A program made the translations under genes and the position numbers. From [Leptolyngbya] sp. JSC-1 (GTDB lineage: Bacteria; Cyanobacteriota; Cyanobacteriia; Elainellales; Elainellaceae), in the NCBI GenBank assembly GCA_000733415.1, contig KL662192.1:366424-430423 (forward strand): a stretch of 64,000 nucleotides of DNA, written 5' to 3'. Positions within the stretch are counted from its first letter, which is position 1, and each line of letters starts with the position of its first letter. Below the pieces are notes generated by a model that had not been told where the DNA came from, did no database searches, and saw only the letters and a program-made list of their open reading frames with translations. Positions 9,562-18,245 of this stretch are shown here, piece after piece.

Positions 9562-10103
9562 TACAGCTTGACCTCCGGATAGAGTGGGCAAGGTCGAATC
9601 GGGCAATTGTGGGGATGCAATTCTACCGATGAGCGGAAGCGTTCTACCTTGATGCCATTATGCTGAGAAAAGACATCTAGAATCCGAATCAAAAGCGTTT
9701 TGACTTGTAGTTCGGTCAAGCCCAGACAGTGAACGGGTTCAATTTTCGTAACCCGATCGTTCCCTATCCAGAGTTCTGCACCCAGAGCATGAAGGGGTGC
9801 ATTCTTCGTGATCCGATACCAATGAACGACCGCAGCGGGAACAGCAGGAGCCATCACCTCCAGGGTCGCAACCCGTTCAGATAGGGAAGCTCCAGATTCT
9901 GATAAACCAGATGCGGCTGGCTGTTCCCGTCGTCGCTGTTTACGGATATGATTGCGAACTCCCCGATGACGATAGTAGGAACGGCGATTATGGCAAACCT
10001 TCGGATTCCAGCAGCCATCCCCATTTGAACCATGACGCTGTTGGGCTTCTTGGGAGTCGAGCTTGGAGCAAAGCCGACATTTTTCCTGATCGGGACGTGC
10101 CAT
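9561..10103 (-). CDS. hypothetical protein with Cys-rich N terminus
   Basis: A 180-residue protein. The first 40 residues contain four cysteines (a CxxC pair at about 9-12 plus two more near 31 and 37) and many basic residues, suggesting a small zinc-binding, possibly nucleic-acid-binding module. The C-terminal half looks beta-rich. It is joined to the DUF4058 gene upstream and the helical gene downstream by TAATG overlaps, so the three are one operon. The function is not recognised. Confidence 0.5.
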   Translation of the reverse strand: MARPDQEKCRLCSKLDSQEAQQRHGSNGDGCWNPKVCHNRRSYYRHRGVRNHIRKQRRREQPAASGLSESGASLSERVATLEVMAPAVPAAVVHWYRITKNAPLHALGAELWIGNDRVTKIEPVHCLGLTELQVKTLLIRILDVFSQHNGIKVERFRSSVELHPHNCPIRPCPLYPEVKL

Positions 10104-10900
10104 TATGCACCTCGAATCGGAGCCAACAACTCATCCACCCACTGCTGATTAGCCTCCGATAGCTTGGGCGGTGGTACAGGCTTGCGATAGTCGATGCGTT
10201 CGTTATACCCCGCCCGATCGCACACGCCCTGCACAATTGCCTGTAATTCTACCAACGGCTCCTCATCTTCGGGTCTTAGCGGCAGCGGCACACTGGGAAT
10301 GGGTTCACGCAAGTTAAAGTCATACAGGTCAGCTTGAGGACGTTGTGAACGACGACTGACAATGAGGCGATAGTCACTCGGCTGAACCTCTCCAATCATC
10401 GTCATCGGGATGCCAGCCCGGATCAGATCAATTTCAACCAGATTGGAGAGACTGCCCAGAATTCGCCTGCGCTTGTTTTCATAAGCCGTTCTGCCTTTTC
10501 CCTTCTGCTTGTTTTTGGGTGACAGCACCTCAATCACTGTAATAACCGTATCTGTACCGACTTCTCGAACTTCTAGATAGCGCTCTTTAATGGTGATTGG
10601 CTGGGGCAAGACAATGGAGCGGGGACGCTTCTGAGTTAACGTTGCACCCGATTCAACTCGCAACGGCTCCAATTGATCGATTGACCGAGCCGCTAAGACA
10701 GCGGCATCGGGAATACCCACGAGGATTTCTTCTGGCTCTTCTTGATCCTGGTAGGTACGAGTCTCAACCTCAATGTAATAGTTGGGGCGCAGTTGAGGGG
10801 CTACCGTATCAGCGATCGCCACCATCAGTCGAGTATGAAACGACGACCAGAAGGCTGGATGTTCCAGGTAGGGATTCATGCCAGGGAAGGGGGACGGCAT
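10103..10900 (-). CDS. DUF4058 family protein
   Basis: A 265-residue protein starting 'MPSPFPGMNPYLE', the hallmark N terminus of DUF4058, a family abundant in cyanobacteria and of unknown biochemical function. The conserved 'VIEVLSPKNK' and 'YENKRRRIL' segments resemble the core of PD-(D/E)xK-like folds (compare Uma2), although I have not verified catalytic residues. The start at 10900 is chosen because the family begins there; five extra codons are open upstream. First gene of a tight three-gene operon. Confidence 0.8.
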   Translation of the reverse strand: MPSPFPGMNPYLEHPAFWSSFHTRLMVAIADTVAPQLRPNYYIEVETRTYQDQEEPEEILVGIPDAAVLAARSIDQLEPLRVESGATLTQKRPRSIVLPQPITIKERYLEVREVGTDTVITVIEVLSPKNKQKGKGRTAYENKRRRILGSLSNLVEIDLIRAGIPMTMIGEVQPSDYRLIVSRRSQRPQADLYDFNLREPIPSVPLPLRPEDEEPLVELQAIVQGVCDRAGYNERIDYRKPVPPPKLSEANQQWVDELLAPIRGA

Positions 10901-11054
10901 CCGTGAAACTCCCACAATGCAAGGATTTTCATTCAGTATACCCTAACCGCTGTGAAGCTAGTCGTAGTTTAGTCGTATAGAAGATATTGTTCAAATATTT
11001 TACTTGAAATGCCCTAAACTGAAAGAGCCAACTTGAGTTGCGTGGTCATTACTC

Positions 11055-12146
11055 ATGTTTTCAGGCTCAGACGGACTGCCCCCGATTCGCCTGGTGGCTT
11101 CCCAGGCTCCATTACTAGCTCGCTCCACAGAACCGACGGATTTGCGTTGGCTCCGAGTCGAGGAGTATTTTCAAGCACGATCGCTGGCTACCAATACCCA
11201 GAAAGCCTATCGACGCGAATTGAAACGATTTCTCGCCTGGACCGATCGCGCCTGGTCGGATCTCACCCCTCGCCAAATGGCTCAGTTTAAAGCCTATTTG
11301 CAAGGACAAAACCTGTCTGCCAACTCGATTAATCGGGCATTGACGGCTTTGATGAGCTTCTTTGAATGGTTCCGCACGGCTTATCCAGAGCAGATCGCTC
11401 ATGACCCCACTACAGCGGTGGAGATGGAGCGAGTCCCTTTGCCTCCAGCAAGGGATTTATCAGAGATTGAAGTCACAGCCCTGTATCTGGCATTGGAGGA
11501 ACGGGGAGAGACAGAAGTGCGCGATCGCGCATTATTTGCAGTGCTCAGTCATGGTCTACGGGCAGAAGAGGTCGTGAAGTTAAATGTAGAAGATTACGAC
11601 AGCATACGATTGACAGTACGAGAAGCGAAGGATGACAGCACAGGGACAGTACCACTGAGTCGTCAGGCGCGGGAGCATTTGAATACTTACCTGTTTCAGC
11701 GTCGAGCTGAGGAGGGGGATTTATCCTCGGATGCTCCCCTATTTTTATCGTATGGACGGAATCGAATCGGTAATCGGCTGGGCTACCAAGGTTTGTACTA
11801 TGTAGTTAAATCTTTGGGAAAGATTGCAGCGGAACAGGCTCAATTGGCATTAGCTCGGCAACAAAAGATTGAGTTGGAGGAGATGGAATTTGATCCTCAA
11901 GACAAATGGGTACGGTTTAGCCCAACGGAACTGAACCAGATTTTAGCTCTGGTGAATGTTCATCCTCATCAGTTACGCCACACGTTTGCGACTGGCTTGC
12001 TCTTAAGGGGAGTTGAGAGCCTTCATGCTCGGACGCTGACTCGTCATAAATCAGAAGCTAGTTTCAAGCGATATGCGAAACGGGCACTTAGTGCGGCGGC
12101 TGAACGGGCGTTCTATCAATCTATTGGTGAAAGCGCACCCGAATAA
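11055..12146 (+). CDS. tyrosine recombinase (phage integrase / XerC-like)
   Basis: A 363-residue site-specific recombinase. The N-terminal SAM-like core-binding domain (about 30-130) includes 'NTQKAYRRELKRFL'. The catalytic domain has the first Arg in 'SHGLRAEEVVKL', the HxxR box in 'HPHQLRHTFATGLL', the late His in 'LTRHKS' and the Tyr in 'FKRYAKRAL'. All catalytic residues appear present. The gene lies about 100 bases before parAB, so a role in plasmid dimer resolution or integration is plausible. A cassette-integrase role is an alternative. No attachment site was identified. Confidence 0.85.
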   Translation: MFSGSDGLPPIRLVASQAPLLARSTEPTDLRWLRVEEYFQARSLATNTQKAYRRELKRFLAWTDRAWSDLTPRQMAQFKAYLQGQNLSANSINRALTALMSFFEWFRTAYPEQIAHDPTTAVEMERVPLPPARDLSEIEVTALYLALEERGETEVRDRALFAVLSHGLRAEEVVKLNVEDYDSIRLTVREAKDDSTGTVPLSRQAREHLNTYLFQRRAEEGDLSSDAPLFLSYGRNRIGNRLGYQGLYYVVKSLGKIAAEQAQLALARQQKIELEEMEFDPQDKWVRFSPTELNQILALVNVHPHQLRHTFATGLLLRGVESLHARTLTRHKSEASFKRYAKRALSAAAERAFYQSIGESAPE

Positions 12147-12249
12147 ACGAAAAAATCGCGATATTGTTGACAAAATGAAATAGCATTATGGACTGAATGT
12201 GTTTCAACCAGTACATTATTGTTATTAAACGTTCTTTCAAAGGTACAAC

Positions 12250-12849
12250 ATGATCGTTACTACCGCATCATTTAAGGGCGGTGTGGGCAAGACTACAACG
12301 GCTGTTCATGTTGCTGCGTTCTTACAGAAAGATGGTGACACTCTGTTGGTAGATGGTGATCCAAATCGTTCTGCCACCCGCTGGTCGAAGCGAGGGAATG
12401 GATTTCCATTTAAAGTTGTGAGTGAACAGCAAGCTGCGAAGTACGGTAGGAACTTTAAGCACATTGTGATTGACACCCAAGCCCGCCCCGACGAAGAAGA
12501 TCTGAAAGACTTAGTAGATGGCTGCGATATTCTGATTCTTCCCTCAACACCTGATGTTTTGTCGTTAGATGCATTGATGCAGACTGTTCATTTGATGAAG
12601 GTTTTAGGATCTGGTCAATATCGGGTTTTACTAACTCGTGTACCGCCCCCACCTCGCAAAGATGGAGATGATGCTAGGGAAATGCTTTCTGCCGCAGGCT
12701 TTCCTTTATTCAAGGGTAGGGTTCGTGAACTGGTCGCGTTTCAGAAGGCAGCGTTAGAAGGTTTGGTGGTTAGCGATGTTAGCGATCGTCGTGCCAAAGT
12801 TGCGTGGAATGATTATGTAGCAATTGGACGGGAGATTTTGAATGGGTAA
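12250..12849 (+). CDS. parA: ParA-family partition ATPase
   Basis: A 199-residue Walker-type ATPase. It has the deviant Walker A 'FKGGVGKTT' near the N terminus, an 'LLVDGDPN' A' motif and 'HIVIDTQA' Walker B. There is no N-terminal DNA-binding extension, so it is the short (type Ib-like) ParA. ParA moves plasmid copies with ParB bound to a centromere. The stop overlaps the downstream parB start by 8 bases, indicating one operon. A TTGACA hexamer at 12167-12172 may be part of its promoter, but the matching -10 is weak. Confidence 0.88.
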   Translation: MIVTTASFKGGVGKTTTAVHVAAFLQKDGDTLLVDGDPNRSATRWSKRGNGFPFKVVSEQQAAKYGRNFKHIVIDTQARPDEEDLKDLVDGCDILILPSTPDVLSLDALMQTVHLMKVLGSGQYRVLLTRVPPPPRKDGDDAREMLSAAGFPLFKGRVRELVAFQKAALEGLVVSDVSDRRAKVAWNDYVAIGREILNG

Positions 12850-13783
12850 GTTTAATAAGCTATTGTCTTCGCTTCAAGATGAGGAACTGGAGCCGCAGTT
12901 TCAAAATGGTACAAAATCTCAAGAGATTTCGTCACAAGCTCGTCAGTTTATTCCTCGTGATCGGATTGTGCGGGATGAAAATCAAGTCCGCAAGTATTTT
13001 GATGTAGAGAAGCTGAATGGTCTAACTCAAACGATCGCTGAAGAAGGAATCTTGGAGGATCTTGCAGTTTATGAGATTCCTGAGCGTCCTGGCTACTATC
13101 AGCTAGTCTTTGGTGAACGGCGTTATCGAGCTTCTGGGATTGCAGGACTCGACAAAGTTCCAGTTAAAGTAATCGAAAAACCAGATGAGAAAAAGCTGCT
13201 TAAGCTCCAACTCATTGAGAATAAGCACCACGAAGATCTCAATCCAGTTGAGGAGGTGGAAGGGGTACTGGCATTGTTGGCAGCAGAACTGGAAAAGCCC
13301 GTTGAGGCAGTCATTACGCTCCTTAAGCAAATGGATAATGACGTGCGTCGTGCGTCCTATAACGTTATAGGACAGCCTGAGAGTGATGCTATTATCAAAC
13401 TTCTGGAAGGGCTTAACATCAAATGGCGTTCATTTGTATTGAACCAGTTGCCGCTTTTGGGGTTGTCACCAGATGTCCTTGATCCGATTCGCCAGGACAA
13501 AATTGAGTACACCAAAGCTCTAGCCATTTCGCGGCTCAAGGATGAGGAGCAGCGCCAAGAAGTACTTCAAAAGACAATCACCCAAAACCTCTCAATTCGA
13601 GATATTCGCGATCGTATCAAACAGCTCTCTCAATCGCAGAACTCTACTTCTCAGCCCTCAGATTACTTAAAGCGATTCAATGCTGTGAGTCGCCAACTCA
13701 AGAAAACGAGTGCTTGGGAGGATCAGCAGAAACGCGATCGTCTAGAAACACTCCTAAAAGAAATAGAAGATTTAATTAAATGA
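12842..13783 (+). CDS. parB: ParB-family partition/nuclease-fold protein
   Basis: A 313-residue protein with the ParB/Srx N-terminal fold: 'VFGERRYRASGIAG' matches the GERRxRA box, preceded by 'YFDVEKLNGLTQTIAEEGILEDLAVYE'-type segments. Residues about 110-220 are helical, as expected for the HTH centre-binding part. The C terminus is charged and likely dimerises. It binds the plasmid centromere and stimulates ParA. It overlaps parA by 8 bases. A perfect 20-bp palindrome lies inside this coding sequence and could be its own binding site. Confidence 0.85.
   Translation: MGKFNKLLSSLQDEELEPQFQNGTKSQEISSQARQFIPRDRIVRDENQVRKYFDVEKLNGLTQTIAEEGILEDLAVYEIPERPGYYQLVFGERRYRASGIAGLDKVPVKVIEKPDEKKLLKLQLIENKHHEDLNPVEEVEGVLALLAAELEKPVEAVITLLKQMDNDVRRASYNVIGQPESDAIIKLLEGLNIKWRSFVLNQLPLLGLSPDVLDPIRQDKIEYTKALAISRLKDEEQRQEVLQKTITQNLSIRDIRDRIKQLSQSQNSTSQPSDYLKRFNAVSRQLKKTSAWEDQQKRDRLETLLKEIEDLIK
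13354..13373. promoter_or_regulatory. perfect 20-bp palindrome inside parB, candidate parS
   Basis: The sequence GTCCTATAACGTTATAGGAC equals its own reverse complement over all 20 bases. It lies in codons for 'ASYNVIGQ' of ParB. Centromere sites for ParB proteins are typically perfect palindromes of about 14-20 bp close to or inside par genes. Assignment as parS is inference: I saw only this copy in the window. Confidence 0.4.
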
Positions 13784-13794
13784 GGGTTCAGATT

Positions 13795-14937
13795 CTACTC
13801 GTGGAGCAAATTAAATCGGACTATGAAAAGACTTCCACGACCAACTTCGGATTTTACCCTGATGGTTCCATGATGAGCCTCTACAATCTGACGAGAGAGA
13901 TAAAGCCCTAAACCGTTACCCCGACGCTGATGGTTTCCTTGCCTAAATCGATCAAATAGAAATTCCTGTTCCGCTGGAGCTATGCCAATTCCAGTGTCTT
14001 CGACTTCCAAGATGATGGAATCATTTTCTGAATCACAAATTAGACGCTGGAGGCGAATTTCCACTGATCCGGTATCTGTGTAGCGGATGGCATTACCAAT
14101 CAAATTGGTTAATAGACGACGAAGCTCTAGGCGATCGCCTCGGAGCCACAGAGATGTTTCATCGGTGTCTCCTATTAAATTGAGATTCAGCGTTAAACCT
14201 TTATTGAGAGCTAAAAGAGACAATTCTCTAACGACACTTTGACCTACTTCCCAGAGATTAATATTGTGAAAGTGAAGGTCTTTACAGCCTGCTTCGTATT
14301 GATAAATCTCCAGCAGCGCATCAACCATCTCTAGTAAAGTGTGGTTACTTTGAACAACTTGCTCTAAGGAATCTCGCATTTCAGGCAATGTTTTGCCAAA
14401 AGCCCCTCGACGTAATAGATGCAGAACGTGATCTGCTGCAATGAGGGGAGTTCGCAGATCGTGAGTCAGACTAGCAATAAATTCCTCATGCTGATGATTA
14501 ATTCTGACTTGTCCATCAATATAGTATTTCAATCGCAACATAGCCAAAATTCTGGCAAATAATTCTCGCTTCTTTATCGTCGGGTGGATGACAGCATCCG
14601 CACCTAATGCTAGACCTCTAACTACACTGATGTGATTGTGATCGGCAATCAGCATAATGGGGAAAAAAGGCAACTCAGGATTCCGGCGAATTCGTCGGGT
14701 TACTTCGTAGCCATCTATGTCAGATGTATTTATATTTAGTAGTAGTAAATCAGGTGGATAATGTTGAAGCTGAAATAGCGCCTGTGTTCCACTTTGAATA
14801 GTATTGACCCGGTATCCGCGCTTTCTGAGAAGTGAGTGCATGGAACAAAGGATATTAGGAAGGGCATTCACCACCAGGATACGTGTTGCTTCAGGTGAAG
14901 CAGACCTGACCGTTGAGGTTAGAGGTTTTGAGAGCAT
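13795..14937 (-). CDS. hybrid histidine kinase with degenerate N-terminal receiver
   Basis: A 380-residue protein without membrane segments: receiver-like domain (18-135), HisKA (150-215), HATPase_c (255-378). The H box 'SLTHDLRTPL' (His159), N box 'NLIGNAIRYT', G1 'EDTGIGI' and G2 'GNGLGLYLSR' are intact, so kinase activity is expected. The receiver lacks the usual acidic residues: the phospho-acceptor position is Asn68 ('LLLLNIN'), the first acidic pair reads 'VVNA', and the Lys near residue 118 is His. It therefore probably senses by protein contact rather than phosphorylation. A NarL-type response regulator lies divergently about 290 bases away and is a natural partner. Confidence 0.85.
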   Translation of the reverse strand: MLSKPLTSTVRSASPEATRILVVNALPNILCSMHSLLRKRGYRVNTIQSGTQALFQLQHYPPDLLLLNINTSDIDGYEVTRRIRRNPELPFFPIMLIADHNHISVVRGLALGADAVIHPTIKKRELFARILAMLRLKYYIDGQVRINHQHEEFIASLTHDLRTPLIAADHVLHLLRRGAFGKTLPEMRDSLEQVVQSNHTLLEMVDALLEIYQYEAGCKDLHFHNINLWEVGQSVVRELSLLALNKGLTLNLNLIGDTDETSLWLRGDRLELRRLLTNLIGNAIRYTDTGSVEIRLQRLICDSENDSIILEVEDTGIGIAPAEQEFLFDRFRQGNHQRRGNGLGLYLSRQIVEAHHGTIRVKSEVGRGSLFIVRFNLLHE

Positions 14938-15223
14938 GTTTTCTATCCAACGCTTTATTTGTCGGTTGTCTCAAATGACTTACGGCAAACTAGCGATGCC
15001 CCTGAAGCTTCGTAACCTGCTCTAAGCTTGTCTTTTACAAGCTCCTTTAGATTTCATCCCAGGGAAACAAAAACTTTAAGAAAGACAAAAAGCGGAATGG
15101 GAACAGCGTTGTAAAAAAATCAGTCTAACGAATTTATAAAAACTTTGCGCTTCGATGAGTGACCGCTCTGGGGGGATTCGCATCTATCCAATCCAGTAAG
15201 TAGTAGTCGGCCTGAGGCGAGTG

Positions 15224-15934
15224 ATGGGAGCGATGCGAATTGCAATTGTCGAGGATCACAGCTTGACGCGCACAGGTATCCGCAGTTCCCTAAATGAACA
15301 GCAGGATATTGCTGTGGTGGGAGACGCGGAGACAGGAATTGCAGGTTTGAAATTGCTTCAGAAAACAAAACCAGACTTGGCGATCGTGGATATTGGTTTG
15401 CCGGATATCGATGGGGTAGAGGTTGTGCAACGATTTCGGAATTCCCTTTCTTCAGAATCAGATGTGCAAACCCGGTTTATTGTGCTTACGTCCTACATTC
15501 AAGAAAGAATGGTGTTAGCGGCATTTGCAGCAGGGGCTGATTCTTACTGTGTGAAGAACACCAAATTTGAGTTGCTGCTAGAAGCCATTCGTATGACCTA
15601 TGATGGGCAGTCCTGGATTGATCCAGCGATCGCTCGGATTGTCCTCAAGCACTCTCGGCAATCTGCTGCACCGACCTTGGATCATCAAACAGTCACCATT
15701 AATGCTTTAGATTCGGAGCAAGCCACGATTCTAAAAGCTGATCCTTTAACAAAAAAGGAGATGGAGGTGTTGGAACTAATGGTTCAGGGTTATACGAACA
15801 AGGAGATTGCTCAACAGCTTTATATGAGCCTTGGCACAGTTAAAGTGCATATTCGTAGCATTCTCAACAAGTTATGTGCTAGCGATCGCACTCAAGCCGC
15901 TGTACTGGCAATGCGGGCGGGTTTGATCGAGTAA
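15224..15934 (+). CDS. NarL/FixJ-type response regulator
   Basis: A 236-residue two-domain regulator. The receiver (about 4-125) has acidic residues in 'IVEDHS', the phospho-acceptor Asp in 'AIVDIGLPD' and a Lys in 'CVKNTKF'. A LuxR-type HTH follows (about 170-235), with 'LTKKEMEVLELMVQGYTNKEIAQQL'-type helices and 'GTVKVHIRSI'. The ATG at 15224 is preferred because GAGG lies at 15214-15217; the GTG at 15221 and ATG at 15233 are alternatives. Divergent from the hybrid kinase, which probably phosphorylates it. Confidence 0.88.
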   Translation: MGAMRIAIVEDHSLTRTGIRSSLNEQQDIAVVGDAETGIAGLKLLQKTKPDLAIVDIGLPDIDGVEVVQRFRNSLSSESDVQTRFIVLTSYIQERMVLAAFAAGADSYCVKNTKFELLLEAIRMTYDGQSWIDPAIARIVLKHSRQSAAPTLDHQTVTINALDSEQATILKADPLTKKEMEVLELMVQGYTNKEIAQQLYMSLGTVKVHIRSILNKLCASDRTQAAVLAMRAGLIE

Positions 15935-16046
15935 AAAATTTGCACAGTGGAAACTATGCAGTGAGGGATGACTAGCTGGAGGGCTGGGATATTGACTGTA
16001 TAACACTGGTTTGAGTGGTGTAGAGCGATGCTCTTTCAGAGCCGTT

Positions 16047-16826
16047 TCACGAACGTCCACTCCCGCTTTCTAGATCAAAGTAGGTGGCGAATCGCCTGAG
16101 TTTTCCAGTGGTCAATTGCAGTAGATAGTCAAATGCCTCCGCCGCGACACGCTGGTTAATGCTGAGGGATTGGCTATTCAGCAGAGCAAGCTGTTCACAG
16201 GAGAGAGTATTGTCCTCCATTTCTTCTGGCTGTGGAACTAATAAATCAGGTTGCTGAACAGACGGGGCAGGCAGCCGAAAGCATCCCAACGTATTGAACT
16301 GATAATCATCTGGTTTAGTGGAAAGGTGGGAACCTAATAAAACTTGCCCACTCCGGCGAGAGTTGCCACAATCTAGATACCAGGTATGAGGAGCAAGGCG
16401 GGAATTGTTATTTTCCAATACCTGGGCGATCGCTTGTCTAGCTCTAGCGTTATCGACACAGCCAGCCAGCAGAGCAAGAGTGTTGTAGCCAGGAGTAACC
16501 CAATCGGGATCGAAGGGTTGGACAATCGCACCTACTTCCATCTTCCAGGCGATCGCATAGCGGAGCGCCAGTGTTTTAGCTTTGTTCAGTCCGATCTCTG
16601 CATCACAGAAGCATTGGCGCAACACGTTAGCTTCTTCAACATAGTCTGGATCAACGAAGTAGAGTTTGACTTCTTTCCCTTTGCTAGAAAGAACTCTACC
16701 CAGACGAACGATGGATGAAGCTAGCCAAGAACCTGTCCCACCGCATCCCACCAGCCAGAATTCGATCTCTGTGTAGTCAATCGTTAAAACAGGAGAGGCA
16801 TTTGCCAAATCAAGGTTTAGCTCCAT
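16047..16826 (-). CDS. PRTRC-type ThiF/E1-like protein
   Basis: A 259-residue Rossmann-fold protein with 'VGCGGTGSWL' (residues 26-35) and 'FVDPDYVEEANVLRQCF', the nucleotide-binding and Arg-finger signatures of ThiF/MoeB/E1 enzymes, which adenylate the C terminus of ubiquitin-like proteins. Its neighbours are the JAMM and PRTRC-B-like genes, so this is the E1-like member of a PRTRC (ParB-related, ThiF-related) cassette. It overlaps the JAMM gene by 10 bases and is the last gene of the operon. The substrate is unknown; the 145-residue protein upstream is a candidate. Confidence 0.85.
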   Translation of the reverse strand: MELNLDLANASPVLTIDYTEIEFWLVGCGGTGSWLASSIVRLGRVLSSKGKEVKLYFVDPDYVEEANVLRQCFCDAEIGLNKAKTLALRYAIAWKMEVGAIVQPFDPDWVTPGYNTLALLAGCVDNARARQAIAQVLENNNSRLAPHTWYLDCGNSRRSGQVLLGSHLSTKPDDYQFNTLGCFRLPAPSVQQPDLLVPQPEEMEDNTLSCEQLALLNSQSLSINQRVAAEAFDYLLQLTTGKLRRFATYFDLESGSGRS

Positions 16827-17503
16827 AGAGTTTCCAGCACATTAGTAGGTGGCAAGTCGGTACTGTAAAATTGACATCCAGACATTATGGAAATATCGGT
16901 CATAAAGAAGTCAGACTCGATATCGAATACGGTTTTTGCAGGGACATTCCAGCAGTGCTGAAATAACCCGACTCGCATTTGAATCTCTGGTTTGGTCGTA
17001 TTTACTCGACCCAATACTCCATAAATTCGGAAGCCTGTTTCATCTGCATTATCCACACTAGAGAAGAATGCAGGCATGGATGCATGGGAGTGAATCTCCA
17101 CAATGGCATGATGATGAGAGGCTTGGCTTCCCGATTCTGTAAGCTGGCAACTGGTTGGGTTTTGAGTTTGTTCAGGAATCTGTAAGTTCCATTCACCATT
17201 TCGATTATGGAAATGAAACAACATTTCCAAATTAGATTCGCAAGCATTACAGCACGATCGCCATACTTCCAGCAAAAGTTCCTTCGGAATTCGGGGTGTA
17301 ACGGTGAGATCAGGAGTCAGATGAGGTAGTCCTTTAATGCGCTGATCGCTTAGACAGACGGGCATGAGAACTTTGATACCGGGACGGACAGCGCTGACAA
17401 AAATGCCGTTGCCAGCTAGGAGATAGGTGAGGGCGCTACCTGAGCTAGGAAGTGAATCAGCCGCAGTTGCATAGCCAATTAGTGGTTTGTCAGTTTCGCT
17501 CAT
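16817..17503 (-). CDS. PRTRC protein A, JAMM-motif metallopeptidase
   Basis: A 228-residue protein with a full JAB/JAMM zinc-protease motif: Glu136 and His138-x-His140-x7-Ser148-x2-Asp151, read directly from 'VEIHSHASMPAFFSSVD'. JAMM enzymes hydrolyse isopeptide or C-terminal tails of ubiquitin-like proteins. It overlaps the E1-like gene downstream by 10 bases and the PRTRC-B-like gene upstream by 14 bases. This is consistent with PRTRC system protein A. The N-terminal 130 residues have no recognised motif. Confidence 0.85.
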   Translation of the reverse strand: MSETDKPLIGYATAADSLPSSGSALTYLLAGNGIFVSAVRPGIKVLMPVCLSDQRIKGLPHLTPDLTVTPRIPKELLLEVWRSCCNACESNLEMLFHFHNRNGEWNLQIPEQTQNPTSCQLTESGSQASHHHAIVEIHSHASMPAFFSSVDNADETGFRIYGVLGRVNTTKPEIQMRVGLFQHCWNVPAKTVFDIESDFFMTDISIMSGCQFYSTDLPPTNVLETLWS

Positions 17504-18245
17504 CTAAAATTTCCTGCACAAGTGTATCGACACTTCTTTTATTGCCGATAGGCATCAGGTCAGACGCTGGATAGGTCGAACGATTGCCTTGTTCATGCAG
17601 TTTCAAAAGCTGTTGCCGCACATCTATTGGATGAGATTTTGATTTGCCTGTGGTCAAGTGACTTGTGAATAGGCTGGAAATGAAAAGATTCCAGGCTGAT
17701 TCAATGCTTTGAGGACTGGCATCAGGTGGTTCATTGACACCCCAGCAAATTTGTCCTGAATTGTAGATATTAGGCAGTGGGGCATGAAAGGCAATTGCTT
17801 TTGGATCAAACGTCTTACCTTTAATTGCCCAAACCCAATACTTCTTTTCAATTCCTATGAAAACCATTGCGGGCAGCAGAATTTTTAGAGTTCCGATCTC
17901 ATCACAGTTGAGCAGATGAGTAGCGGAAGGGATAAATTTAATCACGTAGGTGCCCATACTCCCGGTGCCATAGCGAACGATGTTGAGCTGCATCCATCCA
18001 GTATCGATGGGTTCATAACTAAAGGCAGCCCGGAGTGCAGATGGGGAAACACATTTGTAAAGGTCGGCGGCTGGCAGGCGCTTATCTCGTCTATGGAAGA
18101 TGTAATAGCCATCCAGAAACAGTAACTCAGCTTGAATTGCAGCAGAATTCCTGGGAGGTTCAGCGAGAATTGCTCGGATGATTTCGCTGGAGAGAATAGG
18201 GTTCAGTGAATTTGTCGCTAACGTCGTTCCAGTGCGCGTGTCCAT
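17490..18245 (-). CDS. PRTRC system protein B-like
   Basis: A predicted 251-residue soluble protein. The segments 'LPAMVFIG', 'YWVWAIKG', 'FHAPLPNIYNSGQICWG' and 'HPIDVRQQL' match what I recall of PRTRC protein B, a family of unknown activity found only with PRTRC E1 and JAMM genes. The frame is open from 18293, but the ATG at 18245 limits overlap with the upstream gene to 28 bases and is preferred. Its position directly before the JAMM gene is the usual PRTRC order. Confidence 0.75.
   Translation of the reverse strand: MDTRTGTTLATNSLNPILSSEIIRAILAEPPRNSAAIQAELLFLDGYYIFHRRDKRLPAADLYKCVSPSALRAAFSYEPIDTGWMQLNIVRYGTGSMGTYVIKFIPSATHLLNCDEIGTLKILLPAMVFIGIEKKYWVWAIKGKTFDPKAIAFHAPLPNIYNSGQICWGVNEPPDASPQSIESAWNLFISSLFTSHLTTGKSKSHPIDVRQQLLKLHEQGNRSTYPASDLMPIGNKRSVDTLVQEILDERN

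Noticed and set aside
12167..12195. A complete sigma70 promoter before parA.
   Set aside because: TTGACA is present but no good -10 hexamer lies 16-18 bases downstream, so only the hexamer is mentioned.
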